A stretch of 64,000 bases of DNA from Pedobacter hartonius. Its GTDB lineage: Bacteria > Bacteroidota > Bacteroidia > Sphingobacteriales > Sphingobacteriaceae. This document shows positions 26,376 through 36,283 of this stretch, one piece after another. The translations under genes and the position numbers were made by a program. The stretch lies in assembly GCF_900107535.1 (NCBI RefSeq), contig NZ_FNRA01000004.1, forward strand, positions 310,001 through 374,000, given 5' to 3'. The notes beneath the pieces are model-generated. The model saw nothing but the letters and a program-made list of their open reading frames with translations. It was not told the DNA's origin and did not search any database. How positions within the stretch are numbered: the first letter of the stretch is position 1; each line of letters starts with the position of its first letter.

Positions 26376-26412
26376 AAAAAGGGTCTGTGCTGATTTAGCA
26401 CGGACCCTTTTT
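26376..26412. terminator. Bidirectional terminator between convergent genes
   Basis: Stem AAAAAGGGTCTGTGCT (26376-26391) pairs with AGCACGGACCCTTTTT (26397-26412) with a single G-U pair and a 5-nt loop. The A-run and T-run let it work in both directions, for the small hypothetical gene and for the SpmA/B-like gene. Confidence 0.88.
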
Positions 26413-26421
26413 CGGCTGTAT

Positions 26422-27663
26422 CTATTTGTGAAAGAATACGTAAGCAACAAAGACTGCCGCAATGATTCCGGCAAGATCTGCTATCAATCCAAATGGAATG
26501 GCGTAACGCGTACGTTTGATGCCTACTGAACCGAAATACAGGGCTACAATATAGAAAGTGGTGTCGGCAGAGCCATTGAATATGCATGACAACCGACCTA
26601 CGAAAGAATCAGGGCCAAAGGTCTTCATCGTATCTGCCATCATTGCCTTGGCGCCGCTTCCGCTGAGTGGTTTGATGATCGCTGTGGGCAGCGCAGGAGT
26701 AAAATCTGTATTGATACCTATCTGTACAAAACACCAGGTGAACCCGTCAACAATATAACCCAGCACTCCTGAATTTCTGAGTACTCCAATGGCTACCAGC
26801 ATACCTACTAAATAGGGAATGATGGTAATGCAGGTGGTAAAACCTTCTTTTGCGCCTTCTATAAAGACCTCATATACATTTACTTTCTTGCGTACAGCAC
26901 CCAGAATAAAAGCGATGATGATTGAAAACAGAATAACGTTGGAAGCTACTTTTGATACGATCTGGATCTCTTCCTTACTTAAATAATTACTGAAATAATA
27001 GATCAGCGCTGCTATACCCAGTGTAATACCGCCCAGCCAGGATATCACTACACGGTCAAACAAATTGATCTTTTGTTTGATTGCCACGGCAATGAGTCCC
27101 ACTACAGTGGCTACATAAGTAGCAATCATACAGGGGATGAATATATCTGATGGATCGGCCGCCCCCAGGATTGCCCGCTGGGCCATGATTGCCAGTGGGA
27201 TCAGCGTAAGGCCTGAGGTATGCAATACCAGGAACATGATCTGTGCATTGCTGGCAGTTTCCTTATCCGGATTGATTTCCTGTAAACTCTTCATGGCTTT
27301 TAATCCGAAGGGCGTGGCTGCATTATCCAGTCCCAGCAAATTGGCCGAGAAATTCATTACCATATGCCCTGTTGCGGGATGATTTTCTGGTACTTCAGGA
27401 AAAATACGGCTAAAGAACGGGCCTATAATACGTGACAGAAAGTTGATTGCTCCGGCTTTCTCACCAATGTTCATAATGCCCAGCCAAAGGGTCATGATGC
27501 CTACAAGAGGCAGTGCAATATCCATTACCCCGGTTTTGGCGGATTCAAATGTACCGTCCACGATCAGTTTAAAAATTTCTGTATCACCAAAAAAGATGAG
27601 CCTGATGAGGGCAACTACAAAGGCTACCAGGAAAAATGCAATCCAAAGATAATTTAATGCCAT
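26422..27663 (-). CDS. Nucleoside-recognition (SpmA/SpmB-like) membrane protein
   Basis: 413 residues from ATG 27663, the start that gives the membrane N-terminus MALNYLWIAFFLVAFVVALI. About ten hydrophobic segments. Two nucleoside-recognition (gate) domains are in tandem, one at about 40-190 with NLLGLDNAATPFGLKAM and one at about 260-410 with LSGSGAKAMMADTM, equal to SpmA and SpmB fused, as is common in Bacteroidota. The role outside sporulating bacteria is unknown; transport is suggested by the fold. It is downstream of the S9 peptidase but separated by a terminator. Confidence 0.85.
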   Translation of the reverse strand: MALNYLWIAFFLVAFVVALIRLIFFGDTEIFKLIVDGTFESAKTGVMDIALPLVGIMTLWLGIMNIGEKAGAINFLSRIIGPFFSRIFPEVPENHPATGHMVMNFSANLLGLDNAATPFGLKAMKSLQEINPDKETASNAQIMFLVLHTSGLTLIPLAIMAQRAILGAADPSDIFIPCMIATYVATVVGLIAVAIKQKINLFDRVVISWLGGITLGIAALIYYFSNYLSKEEIQIVSKVASNVILFSIIIAFILGAVRKKVNVYEVFIEGAKEGFTTCITIIPYLVGMLVAIGVLRNSGVLGYIVDGFTWCFVQIGINTDFTPALPTAIIKPLSGSGAKAMMADTMKTFGPDSFVGRLSCIFNGSADTTFYIVALYFGSVGIKRTRYAIPFGLIADLAGIIAAVFVAYVFFHK

Positions 27664-27690
27664 TAATTTTAGTTTGAAGGTATGAATGTA

Positions 27691-27732
27691 AAAAAAAGGA
27701 TCTGTATTCATGAGTATACAGATCCTTTTTTT
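27691..27732 (-). terminator. Terminator of the S9 peptidase gene
   Basis: Perfect 16-bp stem: AAAAAAAGGATCTGTA (27691-27706) and TACAGATCCTTTTTTT (27717-27732) around a 10-nt loop. On the minus strand it follows the S9 peptidase stop (27756) by 23 bp and ends in a U-run. Confidence 0.88.
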
Positions 27733-27755
27733 AACAATGTACCGTCAGGCCGGTC

Positions 27756-30548
27756 TCAGGGTTTATCATCAGTAAGTTCAAAACCCCATGTTTTTCCCTT
27801 TTCCGTTGCAGGTATGCCGCCTGTCATCCATACAGGTGCTTTGGCGCCTTTTAAATAATAATCGAAAAACTGCTGTTCGCGGATCTGGATATCTTTCTTA
27901 TTCTGACGAAGTTCGAGATTGTGCGCTTCGTTATTATAATTTAATAACCATGATGGTTTTCCCAGTCTTTTCAAGCCGGTGAACATTTCTATTCCCTGAT
28001 ACCATGGCACGGCCCCATCAGCATCGTTAGACATGATCACTACCGGTGTACTTACTTTAGGAAGAGAGAATAACGGTGAGTTTTCAATATACAATTCTGG
28101 TTTTTCCCATAAGCTTGCACCAATCCTGCTTTGCGTCTTTTCATACTGAAACTGGCGGTTCATACCAGTTTCCCAACGGATACCACCATAGGCAGAGGTC
28201 ATGTTGACCACCGGGGCACCTGCCCATGCTGCGGCATACATATTGGTCCTGGTGATCAGAAAGGCCACCTGGTAGCCTCCCCAGCTCTGTCCCTGGATAC
28301 CAATCTTGCTACCGTCCACCCAGCTGTTTTTCTTCAGTGATTCTACACCTGAATTGATGAATTCTTCGGCAGATCTTCCCGGATATCCTTTTTCATAGCT
28401 GATGTCCGGAGCAAATACCAGGTATCCGTTACTTACAAAATAGGAGATATTCAGTCTTGAACGCGTAGGGGCCGGCGGAATATAATTGTATAAACCTTCA
28501 GAAAGTTTTTCATAGAAATACACAATCATCGGATATTTTTTTACCGGGTCGAAGTTTTCTGGTTTATATAAAATGCCCTCTGAAGGATATCCTTTTGGGG
28601 TTGCCCATTTCACGAGTTCTGCTGTGCCCCAGTTATAGGTCTGTTGTTGAGGATTGGTATTACTGACTTTAGTTTCAGTTTTCAGATCTGTAGATACATA
28701 GATATTTGGTGATGAGGTATAATTTCCTTTGTCATAGATGTACCGCTCGGCATCTTTGGCCTTTATTAAATTTGAATACTTAAACTTAGCCATGACGGCC
28801 AGTTCAGGATTCTTACTGTCACCGGCATGTGTTCTGTAAAAGCCGTTTTCTTTAGTGTCGTTGTTGAATGCGGAGAGCCAAATGTCATCTTTCCGGGTAA
28901 TGAAACGCGCTTCAGGATCAACCTGTTCGTAACGGAAAGTGATCTTTTTTTGTCTCCCGAAGCCATTGGTGATGGTCTTTGGCGCAGATTTCCCGTCAGG
29001 GGAGAAGCTCCAGATATCATACCGGTCGTAAATCAGCACTTGTTTATCTTCTTCTGTCCAGCCGGCAGTACCATACGCTGAAGGATCATCCGGCACATCA
29101 TTATCCTCGTCAGCAAATTTAACTTTACTATCAGTGTTGAGCACCGTTGTTTTTCCAGTGGCCACTGCATATGCAGACCACAGGGAGGTTTTTTGATCAA
29201 AGAAGAGGATGTAATTTCCGGCGGGGGAGGGCGAAGCATATCCGTCAAGAGCGGAGATTATCTTTTTTCTTACGCCGGTTTTTATATCTACGAGATAATA
29301 ATCACGGATGGGAGAGCCCGTCCATTGTGATTGTACCCTGTTTCCGTAATCTGTCGAGGCAAGTACGAAGCTGGCATCTCCTTCTTTCACGATGGTGGCT
29401 TCCGGCAGTTTGATATCTGTCAGCGGAACGATCTTAGGGTCACTGCTGAAGATATCAATCACAGTCTGGTAACTTCTTTTTGATTCTTTATCCGCATTTT
29501 TTAGTTGCATAGGCTGCAGATAATCGTCTTTATACCCCCAGACGTCCACTTTGGCGTTCTCAAAGTCAACCAGTGTGGTATCTTTTGCTTTTTTCAGTGG
29601 TGCAATGCCGAAGAATAACTTTGTTCCCTCTTTGCTGAAAGTTAGTTTTCCGTCTCCGCTTACTGTCCATTTGGCGGGGAGTCCGTCAATTTCATTGTCT
29701 ACCAGAACCTGCGCGGTATCCAGTGTCAGCGAGTTATAATAAATACTGTAGTCCTTAATTTCTGATTTTTCAGGGCTGTTTTCACCCAGGAAGGCCACCT
29801 GTGTACCATCTTCATCAAAAATAAAGCCTTTGTAATTGCCTTTGGTATACACTAAAGTTTTAACCGTGCCTTTCTCCGTGTTAAAGATGAATACACCTGC
29901 CTTTGCAGTGTTGTCCTTTTTCGATCCGGGAGACGTGAAAATTAGCTGTTTGCCGCTTTTGCTGATGTCATATTCAGTTACATATTTGAAAGTTCTGTCA
30001 ATGCCGGTCAGCAGGTTTCTCAGGATAAGGTCTGAACCTTCTTTATTCTCTTTTTTTGGCTCATCCGGCTTAGCCTTTTTGGTGGTGTCTGCCGCCGGCT
30101 CTTTCTGGTAAACGAGAAAATCACCCGCATTTTCGGGTATTTTAAATGATTTTACACGCGGGATCTTTGTAATGGCGCCTGTAGTAAGGTTGATAAAACC
30201 CAGTGAATCCCTGAGCATTTCTTCAGGTTTTTTCTTTTTGATCCTATCCATCCTGGTTGTGGCAAACTGGGGCTGGATCTGGAAGGCGGCATATTTTGAA
30301 TCTGCGCTGAATTTAAGCAGGGTGCCTCTGTCTACTGTGATTCTGGTTGTTGTGCTGAGGTTACTGAGGTAAAGTTTTGTATCTCCTTCCTGCGGTACAA
30401 TAGTATATCCTGCCCATTGTCCGTTGGCAGACAATTGTTTAACACCAACACTCTCCCATGAGTCATAAACCGTATGGTTAAGCGGTTTTTTCTGGGCAAA
30501 GACAGTCGCTGCAAAAAACAGGAGGATAATAGTGAACTTTTTATGCAT
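27756..30548 (-). CDS. Prolyl oligopeptidase-family (S9) serine peptidase
   Basis: 930 residues, secreted (signal peptide MHKKFTIILLFFAATVFAQ). A long N-terminal beta-propeller region (about 30-640) is followed by the alpha/beta-hydrolase catalytic domain. Catalytic Ser is in GQSWGGYQ, Asp in NDADGAVPW and His in NNEAHNLE. Bacteroidota S9 enzymes of this size degrade peptides in the periplasm. It is followed by its own terminator. Confidence 0.92.
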   Translation of the reverse strand: MHKKFTIILLFFAATVFAQKKPLNHTVYDSWESVGVKQLSANGQWAGYTIVPQEGDTKLYLSNLSTTTRITVDRGTLLKFSADSKYAAFQIQPQFATTRMDRIKKKKPEEMLRDSLGFINLTTGAITKIPRVKSFKIPENAGDFLVYQKEPAADTTKKAKPDEPKKENKEGSDLILRNLLTGIDRTFKYVTEYDISKSGKQLIFTSPGSKKDNTAKAGVFIFNTEKGTVKTLVYTKGNYKGFIFDEDGTQVAFLGENSPEKSEIKDYSIYYNSLTLDTAQVLVDNEIDGLPAKWTVSGDGKLTFSKEGTKLFFGIAPLKKAKDTTLVDFENAKVDVWGYKDDYLQPMQLKNADKESKRSYQTVIDIFSSDPKIVPLTDIKLPEATIVKEGDASFVLASTDYGNRVQSQWTGSPIRDYYLVDIKTGVRKKIISALDGYASPSPAGNYILFFDQKTSLWSAYAVATGKTTVLNTDSKVKFADEDNDVPDDPSAYGTAGWTEEDKQVLIYDRYDIWSFSPDGKSAPKTITNGFGRQKKITFRYEQVDPEARFITRKDDIWLSAFNNDTKENGFYRTHAGDSKNPELAVMAKFKYSNLIKAKDAERYIYDKGNYTSSPNIYVSTDLKTETKVSNTNPQQQTYNWGTAELVKWATPKGYPSEGILYKPENFDPVKKYPMIVYFYEKLSEGLYNYIPPAPTRSRLNISYFVSNGYLVFAPDISYEKGYPGRSAEEFINSGVESLKKNSWVDGSKIGIQGQSWGGYQVAFLITRTNMYAAAWAGAPVVNMTSAYGGIRWETGMNRQFQYEKTQSRIGASLWEKPELYIENSPLFSLPKVSTPVVIMSNDADGAVPWYQGIEMFTGLKRLGKPSWLLNYNNEAHNLELRQNKKDIQIREQQFFDYYLKGAKAPVWMTGGIPATEKGKTWGFELTDDKP

Positions 30549-30768
30549 GATATGAGTATAAATTTAGATTTAATATTGTTCAGGCTTAAAAATTGCATTT
30601 TTTAATCAACAAATCCTATTAGTATATCAAATTTTACATTTTTTGAGCTAAATGCATAATCGTTATGGAGACTGAAATGATGATACGGAATACATTTCCC
30701 TAATTATATTGTCATTCAGTTTATGGAATTTCATTTCAGTTTTCATCATTATGATATAAAGATATTAT

Positions 30769-31002
30769 ATGGGTATTCGTCTGCGAAATTTAAGAATATG
30801 TTTTATTGTGTTGTGCCTGTTTTGCAGCTGTTCTCAAAAACCTGGAGGCCATTTCAGCCGGAATCAGCCTGTGCTATCAGGACAACCTAAAAACTACCGT
30901 TTCACAATTTACAGGAACGACACTGCATTGCTGTCTTTAACCCGGAACAGGCTCAAATACCGGTGGAATTCTCAGACTTATGTATATCAGTGGGAGTATT
31001 GA
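30769..31002 (+). CDS. Small lipoprotein
   Basis: 77 residues. A basic N-terminus (MGIRLRNLR) and hydrophobic core lead to a lipobox (LCLFCSC) with the acylated Cys at 19 or 21. The remainder is polar and basic (YRFTIYRNDTALLSLTRNRL). No family recognised. It lies between two minus-strand genes, with a bidirectional terminator after it. The 220 bp upstream includes a 10-bp inverted repeat (ACTGAAATGA at 30671, TCATTTCAGT at 30731). Confidence 0.5.
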   Translation: MGIRLRNLRICFIVLCLFCSCSQKPGGHFSRNQPVLSGQPKNYRFTIYRNDTALLSLTRNRLKYRWNSQTYVYQWEY

Positions 31003-31020
31003 CCCGCGAAGGCCCGTCAT

Positions 31021-31056
31021 AAAAAAACCGCCCTATCATTAAATAAGGCGGTTTTT
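31021..31056. terminator. Bidirectional terminator between the small lipoprotein gene and yidC
   Basis: AAAACCGCC pairs with GGCGGTTTT; an inner TAT/ATA continues the stem across a C-A mismatch. A7 and T5 tracts on the two sides serve both converging genes. Confidence 0.88.
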
Positions 31057-31078
31057 CTAAAGAAGAAGAATAAATGAA

Positions 31079-32881
31079 TTATTTATTCTTTTTTTCCTGT
31101 GTTTTTACCTGTTGCTGCTGACGCATATAATCGTCCAGGCGAGTCTGGAACTTAGATTTTTTCTTTTGTTCTTCAGGTTTTTTCTTGTTTTCCTTCAGGA
31201 TATTATGAATTTTCTCGTCGTTAACCATTGATTTGATCAGGTACTGCTGTCCGAAGGTCATCATGTTGGCAAGGAAATAATAATAGTTCAGTCCGGCTGG
31301 GTACTTGTTCAGTACACCAAGGAATACGATCGGCATAATATAACCGATATATTTCATTTGTCCTGTTGCACCAGATACCTGGTTATTGAAATACGTATAG
31401 ATCAGTGTAGAGATGGTCATCAATACACACATTAAACTCAGGTGGTCACCAATAAATGGAACAGTAAATCCAAATTTGATGAAATCATCATAAGTAGAAA
31501 GATCATGCATCCATAAGAAACTTTGTCCCCTTAATTCGAACAGGTTCGGGAAAAAGAAGAAGAAGGCCATTACGATAGGCAACTGAAGCAGCATCGGCAG
31601 ACATCCGCCTAATGGATTGACACCTACCTGTTTATATAACTTGAGATATTCCTGCTGAAGCAATGTAGCATTGTCTTCACCCACTTTGGCTTTGATCTCA
31701 TCCATTTCTGGTTTCAATATTCTCATCTTAGCCATAGAGATGTACGACTTGTACGTCAGCGGTGACAGCACCAGCTTTAAGGCGATGGTGAGCACTAAAA
31801 TGATCAGGCCATAGTTCCATCCAAAACCTTCAAGGAAGTTAAACACTGGTAATACCACAAACCTGTTGATGTACTTCAGCGGCCAGTAACCCATTTCCAC
31901 GAGTTTCTCCAGTTCCTGTCCTTGTTTTTTTAACACTGCAAACTGATTGGTTCCGAAGTAGAACTTCATTTTATAGTTTTGTACAGCAAGCTGGTTGAAC
32001 GGCAGGTTTACGTTAGCGGTATAACCTTTTATCTCACCCGGAGCAGTCAATATCTTTACATTCACATTTCCTTTTATAAATGGATCAGCGGGAATCAGCA
32101 CAGCTGAAAAGAAATGCTGTTTGAAGGCGATCCATTCGATCTTGGCTTTGTTCAGCTCCTGGCTTTCATCTTTTGCAAAACTTAAGTGGTCTGGATTCTG
32201 ATCAACATATTTATAATATGGTGCTGAATACTGCTGTTCTGCCTGTAATGATTTTTCCTGCTGCAGCAGTACAGTTTCCCAGTTTAGCGCAATGCTGTCC
32301 CTCTCAATCACCTGGTTCATACCATTCAGGTTGATATTAAAAGAAACGTCATGTGCATCAGCGGCATTTAATCCGTAAACAAATTCAATGTATTTATCCG
32401 CACTGTAATTTGCGCGCATCACCATTGAGTTGCCGGTTTGGGTGGCTGTAAAATAAAGATCATCTGTTCTGATCATTTTGCCGCCAATGTTCAGGCTTAA
32501 TCCGAATTTGTTGTCGTCACCGTCAAAAAGCACTACAGGTTTACCTATGTAACTTTTTTCACTTTTGACCTCTACCGACTTAATTTTACCGCCTTTATTG
32601 CTGAAGGTTAATTTCAGGGCACTGTTTTCGAGTACGCTGGTTGTAGCCGTACCTGATATGTTTGTGCCGAAAGGACCTTTCAAGGCTAATGAATCTACTA
32701 CCGGAGCAGCCGCAGGCAGGTTAGCCGGAGCTGCTGGTTTAGTACCAGCTTTCATTGCAGAATCAAGTGAGATCCGCTCACGCTCTTTCTTCATTTCAGC
32801 CTCACTGGGCTTGAAAAAGTAGAATGAACCTGCCAGAACGATCATAATCAGGAATAATCCTGTGAATGTATTTCTATCCAT
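31079..32881 (-). CDS. yidC: Membrane protein insertase YidC
   Basis: 600 residues. An N-terminal membrane anchor (FTGLFLIMIVLAGSFYFF) is followed by a large periplasmic beta domain (about 60-330) and the conserved 60KD_IMP core with five segments: LVLSPLTYKSYISMAKMRIL, NPLGGCLPMLLQLPIVMAFF, and late helices with AGLNYYYFLANMMTFGQQYL. The basic C-terminal tail KKPEEQKKKSKFQTRLDD binds ribosomes. It inserts inner-membrane proteins with or without SecYEG. It follows pyrG by 20 bp, so both are likely one transcript; this pair is common in Bacteroidota. Confidence 0.97.
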   Translation of the reverse strand: MDRNTFTGLFLIMIVLAGSFYFFKPSEAEMKKERERISLDSAMKAGTKPAAPANLPAAAPVVDSLALKGPFGTNISGTATTSVLENSALKLTFSNKGGKIKSVEVKSEKSYIGKPVVLFDGDDNKFGLSLNIGGKMIRTDDLYFTATQTGNSMVMRANYSADKYIEFVYGLNAADAHDVSFNINLNGMNQVIERDSIALNWETVLLQQEKSLQAEQQYSAPYYKYVDQNPDHLSFAKDESQELNKAKIEWIAFKQHFFSAVLIPADPFIKGNVNVKILTAPGEIKGYTANVNLPFNQLAVQNYKMKFYFGTNQFAVLKKQGQELEKLVEMGYWPLKYINRFVVLPVFNFLEGFGWNYGLIILVLTIALKLVLSPLTYKSYISMAKMRILKPEMDEIKAKVGEDNATLLQQEYLKLYKQVGVNPLGGCLPMLLQLPIVMAFFFFFPNLFELRGQSFLWMHDLSTYDDFIKFGFTVPFIGDHLSLMCVLMTISTLIYTYFNNQVSGATGQMKYIGYIMPIVFLGVLNKYPAGLNYYYFLANMMTFGQQYLIKSMVNDEKIHNILKENKKKPEEQKKKSKFQTRLDDYMRQQQQVKTQEKKNK

Positions 32882-32901
32882 TATTGTTATTTAAACGCGT
32901 A

Positions 32902-34518
32902 TTAGTTTGTTTTTTTCTTCGCATACTCCATCGCAGCGGCGACAAATTTAACAAAAAGTGGGTGAGGATTAGCAACTGTTGACTTTAATTCGGGATGAAA
33001 TTGTCCACCGACGAAAAACGGGTGGTTTTTAAGCTCGATAATTTCTACCAGCTTACTGTCCGGATTAATACCTGAAGCAATCATTCCCGCTTCTTCATAT
33101 TGTTTTAAATAGGCATTGTTAAATTCATAACGATGTCTGTGACGTTCGTTGATATGTGCTTTTCCATAAGCGTTGAAGGCTTTTGTTCCCTTTTTAAGGT
33201 CGCATGGGTAAGAACCCAGACGCATGGTACCGCCTTTGCTGGTCACCGTTTTCTGGTCTTCCATCATATTGATTACCGGGTCAACGGTTTCCACATCAAT
33301 TTCTGTAGTATTTGCTGTTTTTAATCCCAGTACATTACGGCCGTATTCGATCACAGCACATTGCATACCCAGGCAGATCCCGAAAAAAGGAACTTCGTTT
33401 TCACGAACGTACCGGATAGAGTCGATTTTTCCTTCTATACCGCGGCTTCCGAATCCCGGCGCCACAAGTACACCATCCAGGTGGCTTAGTTTCTCGGCAG
33501 CATTGTCAGGGTAGATCTCTTCAGAATGGATGTATTCAATTTTAACTTTACACTCATTTTTAGCACCTGCATGAATGAAAGATTCAATAATGGATTTATA
33601 GGCATCTGGTAATTCCACATATTTACCGATCAGTCCGATCGTTACGTCGGCAGTAGGGTTTTTAAGTCGGCCCAGGAAGTCTTTCCAGCTTTCCATATCC
33701 GGCTCATTCTTCTGTGGAAGCTTAAGTTTGCTCAGTACGGTTTTATCCAGCTGCTCTTTCATCATCAGCAGGGGCACTGAATAGATGGAAGAGGCATCCA
33801 TAGACTCAATTACCGCGTTCACGTTTACGTTACAGAACAGGGCTATCTTTTTACGGATATCCATATTGATGTGGTGTTCTGTGCGGCATACCAGAATATC
33901 AGGCTGAATACCGTATTCCAGTAACATTTTAACAGAGTGTTGTGTAGGTTTTGTTTTCAGCTCACCGGCAGCGGCAAGATAGGGAACGAGGGTAAGGTGG
34001 ATCACAATTGCATTGTTGGCTCCGGCCTCCCACTTGAATTGTCTTACTGCTTCAACAAAAGGAAGTGATTCAATGTCACCCACGGTTCCTCCAAGTTCGG
34101 TGATCACGATATCAAATTCTCCTGTATCTCCCAGGATGCGCATGTTGCGTTTAATTTCATCAGTAATGTGCGGAACAACCTGTACAGTTTTGCCAAGGTA
34201 TTCGCCCTGGCGTTCTTTGTTGATCACGTTCTGATAGATCCTTCCGGTAGTAATGTTGTTTGCCTGTGAGGTAGGCACATTCAGAAAGCGTTCATAGTGG
34301 CCCAGATCGAGATCGGTCTCTGCGCCGTCTTCTGTTACGTAACATTCGCCATGCTCATATGGATTTAACGTCCCGGGATCAATATTAATATAGGGATCGA
34401 ATTTCTGGATGGTTACCCGGTAACCTCTTGCTTGTAAAAGTTTGGCTAATGAAGCGGAGATGATGCCCTTCCCTAGTGAGGAAGTAACACCGCCCGTAAC
34501 AAAAATATACTTAGTCAT
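32902..34518 (-). CDS. pyrG: CTP synthase
   Basis: 538 residues, full length. An N-terminal synthetase ([20 protein letters not shown] at 4-23) binds UTP and ATP. The C-terminal class-I glutamine amidotransferase has the nucleophile in FGICLGMQC and the His-Glu pair in GQFHPELKS. It converts UTP, ATP and glutamine to CTP, the last step of pyrimidine nucleotide synthesis. A perfect Bacteroidota -7 box lies about 63 bp upstream. Probably co-transcribed with yidC. Confidence 0.98.
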   Translation of the reverse strand: MTKYIFVTGGVTSSLGKGIISASLAKLLQARGYRVTIQKFDPYINIDPGTLNPYEHGECYVTEDGAETDLDLGHYERFLNVPTSQANNITTGRIYQNVINKERQGEYLGKTVQVVPHITDEIKRNMRILGDTGEFDIVITELGGTVGDIESLPFVEAVRQFKWEAGANNAIVIHLTLVPYLAAAGELKTKPTQHSVKMLLEYGIQPDILVCRTEHHINMDIRKKIALFCNVNVNAVIESMDASSIYSVPLLMMKEQLDKTVLSKLKLPQKNEPDMESWKDFLGRLKNPTADVTIGLIGKYVELPDAYKSIIESFIHAGAKNECKVKIEYIHSEEIYPDNAAEKLSHLDGVLVAPGFGSRGIEGKIDSIRYVRENEVPFFGICLGMQCAVIEYGRNVLGLKTANTTEIDVETVDPVINMMEDQKTVTSKGGTMRLGSYPCDLKKGTKAFNAYGKAHINERHRHRYEFNNAYLKQYEEAGMIASGINPDSKLVEIIELKNHPFFVGGQFHPELKSTVANPHPLFVKFVAAAMEYAKKKTN

Positions 34519-34580
34519 GTTTGTGAGTTTGTGAAATAAGAGTAGTTTTTATGGCTCTCTTATTGTTTTTGTACGGGATA

Positions 34581-34588
34581 CAAAGCTA
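34581..34588 (-). promoter_or_regulatory. -7 promoter element of pyrG-yidC
   Basis: On the minus strand TAGCTTTG exactly matches the Bacteroidota -7 consensus TAnnTTTG. It lies about 63 bp before the pyrG start codon. A clear -33 TTTG is not seen at the ideal distance. Confidence 0.5.
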
Positions 34589-34661
34589 CAGAAATATTGT
34601 CAGAATTCATTTAAATAATCGAATTTGAATAAATTTAAGAAGATCAGAACTCGCTGTAAAC

Positions 34662-34696
34662 AAAAAAGACCTGGTAAAATACCTGGCCTTTTTTAA
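34662..34696. terminator. Imperfect terminator hairpin upstream of pyrG
   Basis: AAAAAAGACCTGGTA and TACCTGGCCTTTTTT form a stem with two mismatches and a small AAAT-containing loop, flanked by A6 and T6. It may end read-through from the minus-strand lipoprotein operon before the pyrG promoter. Confidence 0.55.
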
Positions 34697-34975
34697 TTTT
34701 ATATTTGGTTAGAATATGCTTGATTGTTCAAATGTTAAAGGTGTATACCGTAACACTAAGGTAAATCTAATGTTATTTTTATAATATTGTATATGTATTG
34801 CGAAAAAAAACATATTATTTTTGTAATCCGTTGATATTCAGCAATAAAAATTAAGGTGATAACATATGTTTTATTGTTTTCAAATCAAATTTTACATTAT
34901 TCAGATACTTCTTATAATTGTATATTTGAAGCTTATTACGTCTTCTTAGTGTTTTATGTACACTAAGTGTATCGT

Positions 34976-35515
34976 TTACTTGCAGCATTCGTAATATGTT
35001 TTCACTTTTCTATCTGCGGCAGACCACGCAATATATACATTGCTCTCCTTACCCAGTCGGTATTTGAAACCATTCACTCCGGAACGTTTTAATTCCGCAA
35101 AAAAACTTTTGTCAGTGGTATTTTTATCGGGCTGTTCATTTTCGGTAACTGCAGGTTCAAGGAAGTTCTCTTCATCGAGGAAAAGAGCCAGCTCATCCTG
35201 CATAAACTGCATCTGTTTTTTCTCTTTTCCTAAATCCACATTGTCCCTGTAATTGTCTAACAGGGCAGTGGCTTTTAATGTTTTCGTATAGATCGGTTTG
35301 CCTGAGGGAGGGGTAATGGTAAAGACCAGCTCCATATCCTTCGGCCGTTCGCCGTTGAGCACAATTTTAAAGGTATCCAGCTTTGTGGTGTCACTGAAAG
35401 CGCGCAGCATTATCTTCGTTCTGGAGGCAGGCGGGATCTTGCTGGTCTTTTCCTGGTGACAGGCTGTCAAAAATAAACAAATAAGTAAGGCTGAACAGGT
35501 ATATCTCATGAACAA
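34976..35515 (-). CDS. Hypothetical lipoprotein
   Basis: 179 residues. A lipoprotein signal (RYTCSALLICLFLTACHQ) places the acylated Cys at about 19. The mature part is charged (ELVFTITPPSGKPIYTKTL, DELALFLDEENFLEPAV) and ends in YYECCK. No family recognised. It is the last gene of a probable operon with the deoxynucleoside kinase and kdsB (26 bp after kdsB). The kinase/kdsB link gives no clear functional clue. Confidence 0.7.
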   Translation of the reverse strand: MFMRYTCSALLICLFLTACHQEKTSKIPPASRTKIMLRAFSDTTKLDTFKIVLNGERPKDMELVFTITPPSGKPIYTKTLKATALLDNYRDNVDLGKEKKQMQFMQDELALFLDEENFLEPAVTENEQPDKNTTDKSFFAELKRSGVNGFKYRLGKESNVYIAWSAADRKVKTYYECCK

Positions 35516-35541
35516 GGAAAATTAATGCCTAAGATAGATAA

Positions 35542-36282
35542 TTAATTGCCCTTCATCTTCATGATTTTTTCAAGATCTTCAGGCGTATCTACCGCAACCG
35601 ACTCCATCTGCGTAATCCGGGTCTGGATCTCATATCCGTTTTCTATCCAGCGCAGCTGTTCCAGGCTTTCGGCGAGTTCCAGAGCAGAGGGCTTTAGCCT
35701 GGTGATCTGCAGCAGTGTTTCAGCAGTATACCCGTAAATCCCGATGTGCTTGTAAAACTGGTGTGCCTGCAGCCAGTTTTCCTGTTCGGTATTCCTCAGA
35801 AAGGGGATAGTATGCCTGCTAAAGTAAATTGCCTGCTGGCGGTGGTTGAGCACTACTTTTGGTATATTTTGATTAAACAGCTCGTCCTTGTCAATTATTT
35901 TTTTGACAAGTGTGGCCAGTTTTACTGCAGGGTCTGCAAAGCAGGAGCTCAGGAGGTCTATCTGAACCGGGTCGATGTAGGGTTCGTCGCCCTGGATATT
36001 GATGATCACTTCGAAACCCTGAAATTGCTCTGCCACTTCAGCACAGCGGTCTGTACCACTCTGATGATCAGATCTGGTCAGTGCATATTCCCCGCCAAAG
36101 CGTTTCACCTCGCTGATGATCCGCTGGTCATCGGTAGCGATCACAACCTTATCCAGGCTGGAAGAACTGCAGGCCTGTTCGTAAACGCGCTGGATCATAC
36201 TTTTACCCGCAATATCTATCAGGGGTTTACCCGGAAAGCGGGTAGATGCATACCGGGCAGGGATGATTCCAAGCTTTGCCAT
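35542..36282 (-). CDS. kdsB: 3-deoxy-manno-octulosonate cytidylyltransferase
   Basis: 246 residues. The nucleotidyltransferase start LGIIPARYASTRFPGKPL (CTP-binding loop), VIATDD, and INIQGDEPYIDPVQ are diagnostic of KdsB. It activates Kdo with CTP for lipid A-core assembly, in line with a Gram-negative envelope. It starts 1 bp after the deoxynucleoside kinase stop, so they share a transcript. Confidence 0.96.
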   Translation of the reverse strand: MAKLGIIPARYASTRFPGKPLIDIAGKSMIQRVYEQACSSSSLDKVVIATDDQRIISEVKRFGGEYALTRSDHQSGTDRCAEVAEQFQGFEVIINIQGDEPYIDPVQIDLLSSCFADPAVKLATLVKKIIDKDELFNQNIPKVVLNHRQQAIYFSRHTIPFLRNTEQENWLQAHQFYKHIGIYGYTAETLLQITRLKPSALELAESLEQLRWIENGYEIQTRITQMESVAVDTPEDLEKIMKMKGN

Positions 36283-36283
36283 C

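Larger units (their letters stand above)
34519..34975. other. Intergenic region upstream of pyrG
   Basis: 457 bp between a minus-strand lipoprotein gene and pyrG. It holds a hairpin CTTAGTGT/ACACTAAG (34945-34967) directly after the lipoprotein stop, an imperfect A6/T6-flanked hairpin at 34662-34696 resembling a terminator, and the pyrG promoter. The remaining AT-rich stretch (34700-34940) has no recognisable gene. Confidence 0.55.

Noticed and set aside
30671..30740. 10-bp inverted repeat ACTGAAATGA/TCATTTCAGT before the small lipoprotein gene
   Set aside because: Arms are 50 bp apart in AT-rich DNA and short enough to occur by chance; noted only in the gene entry.
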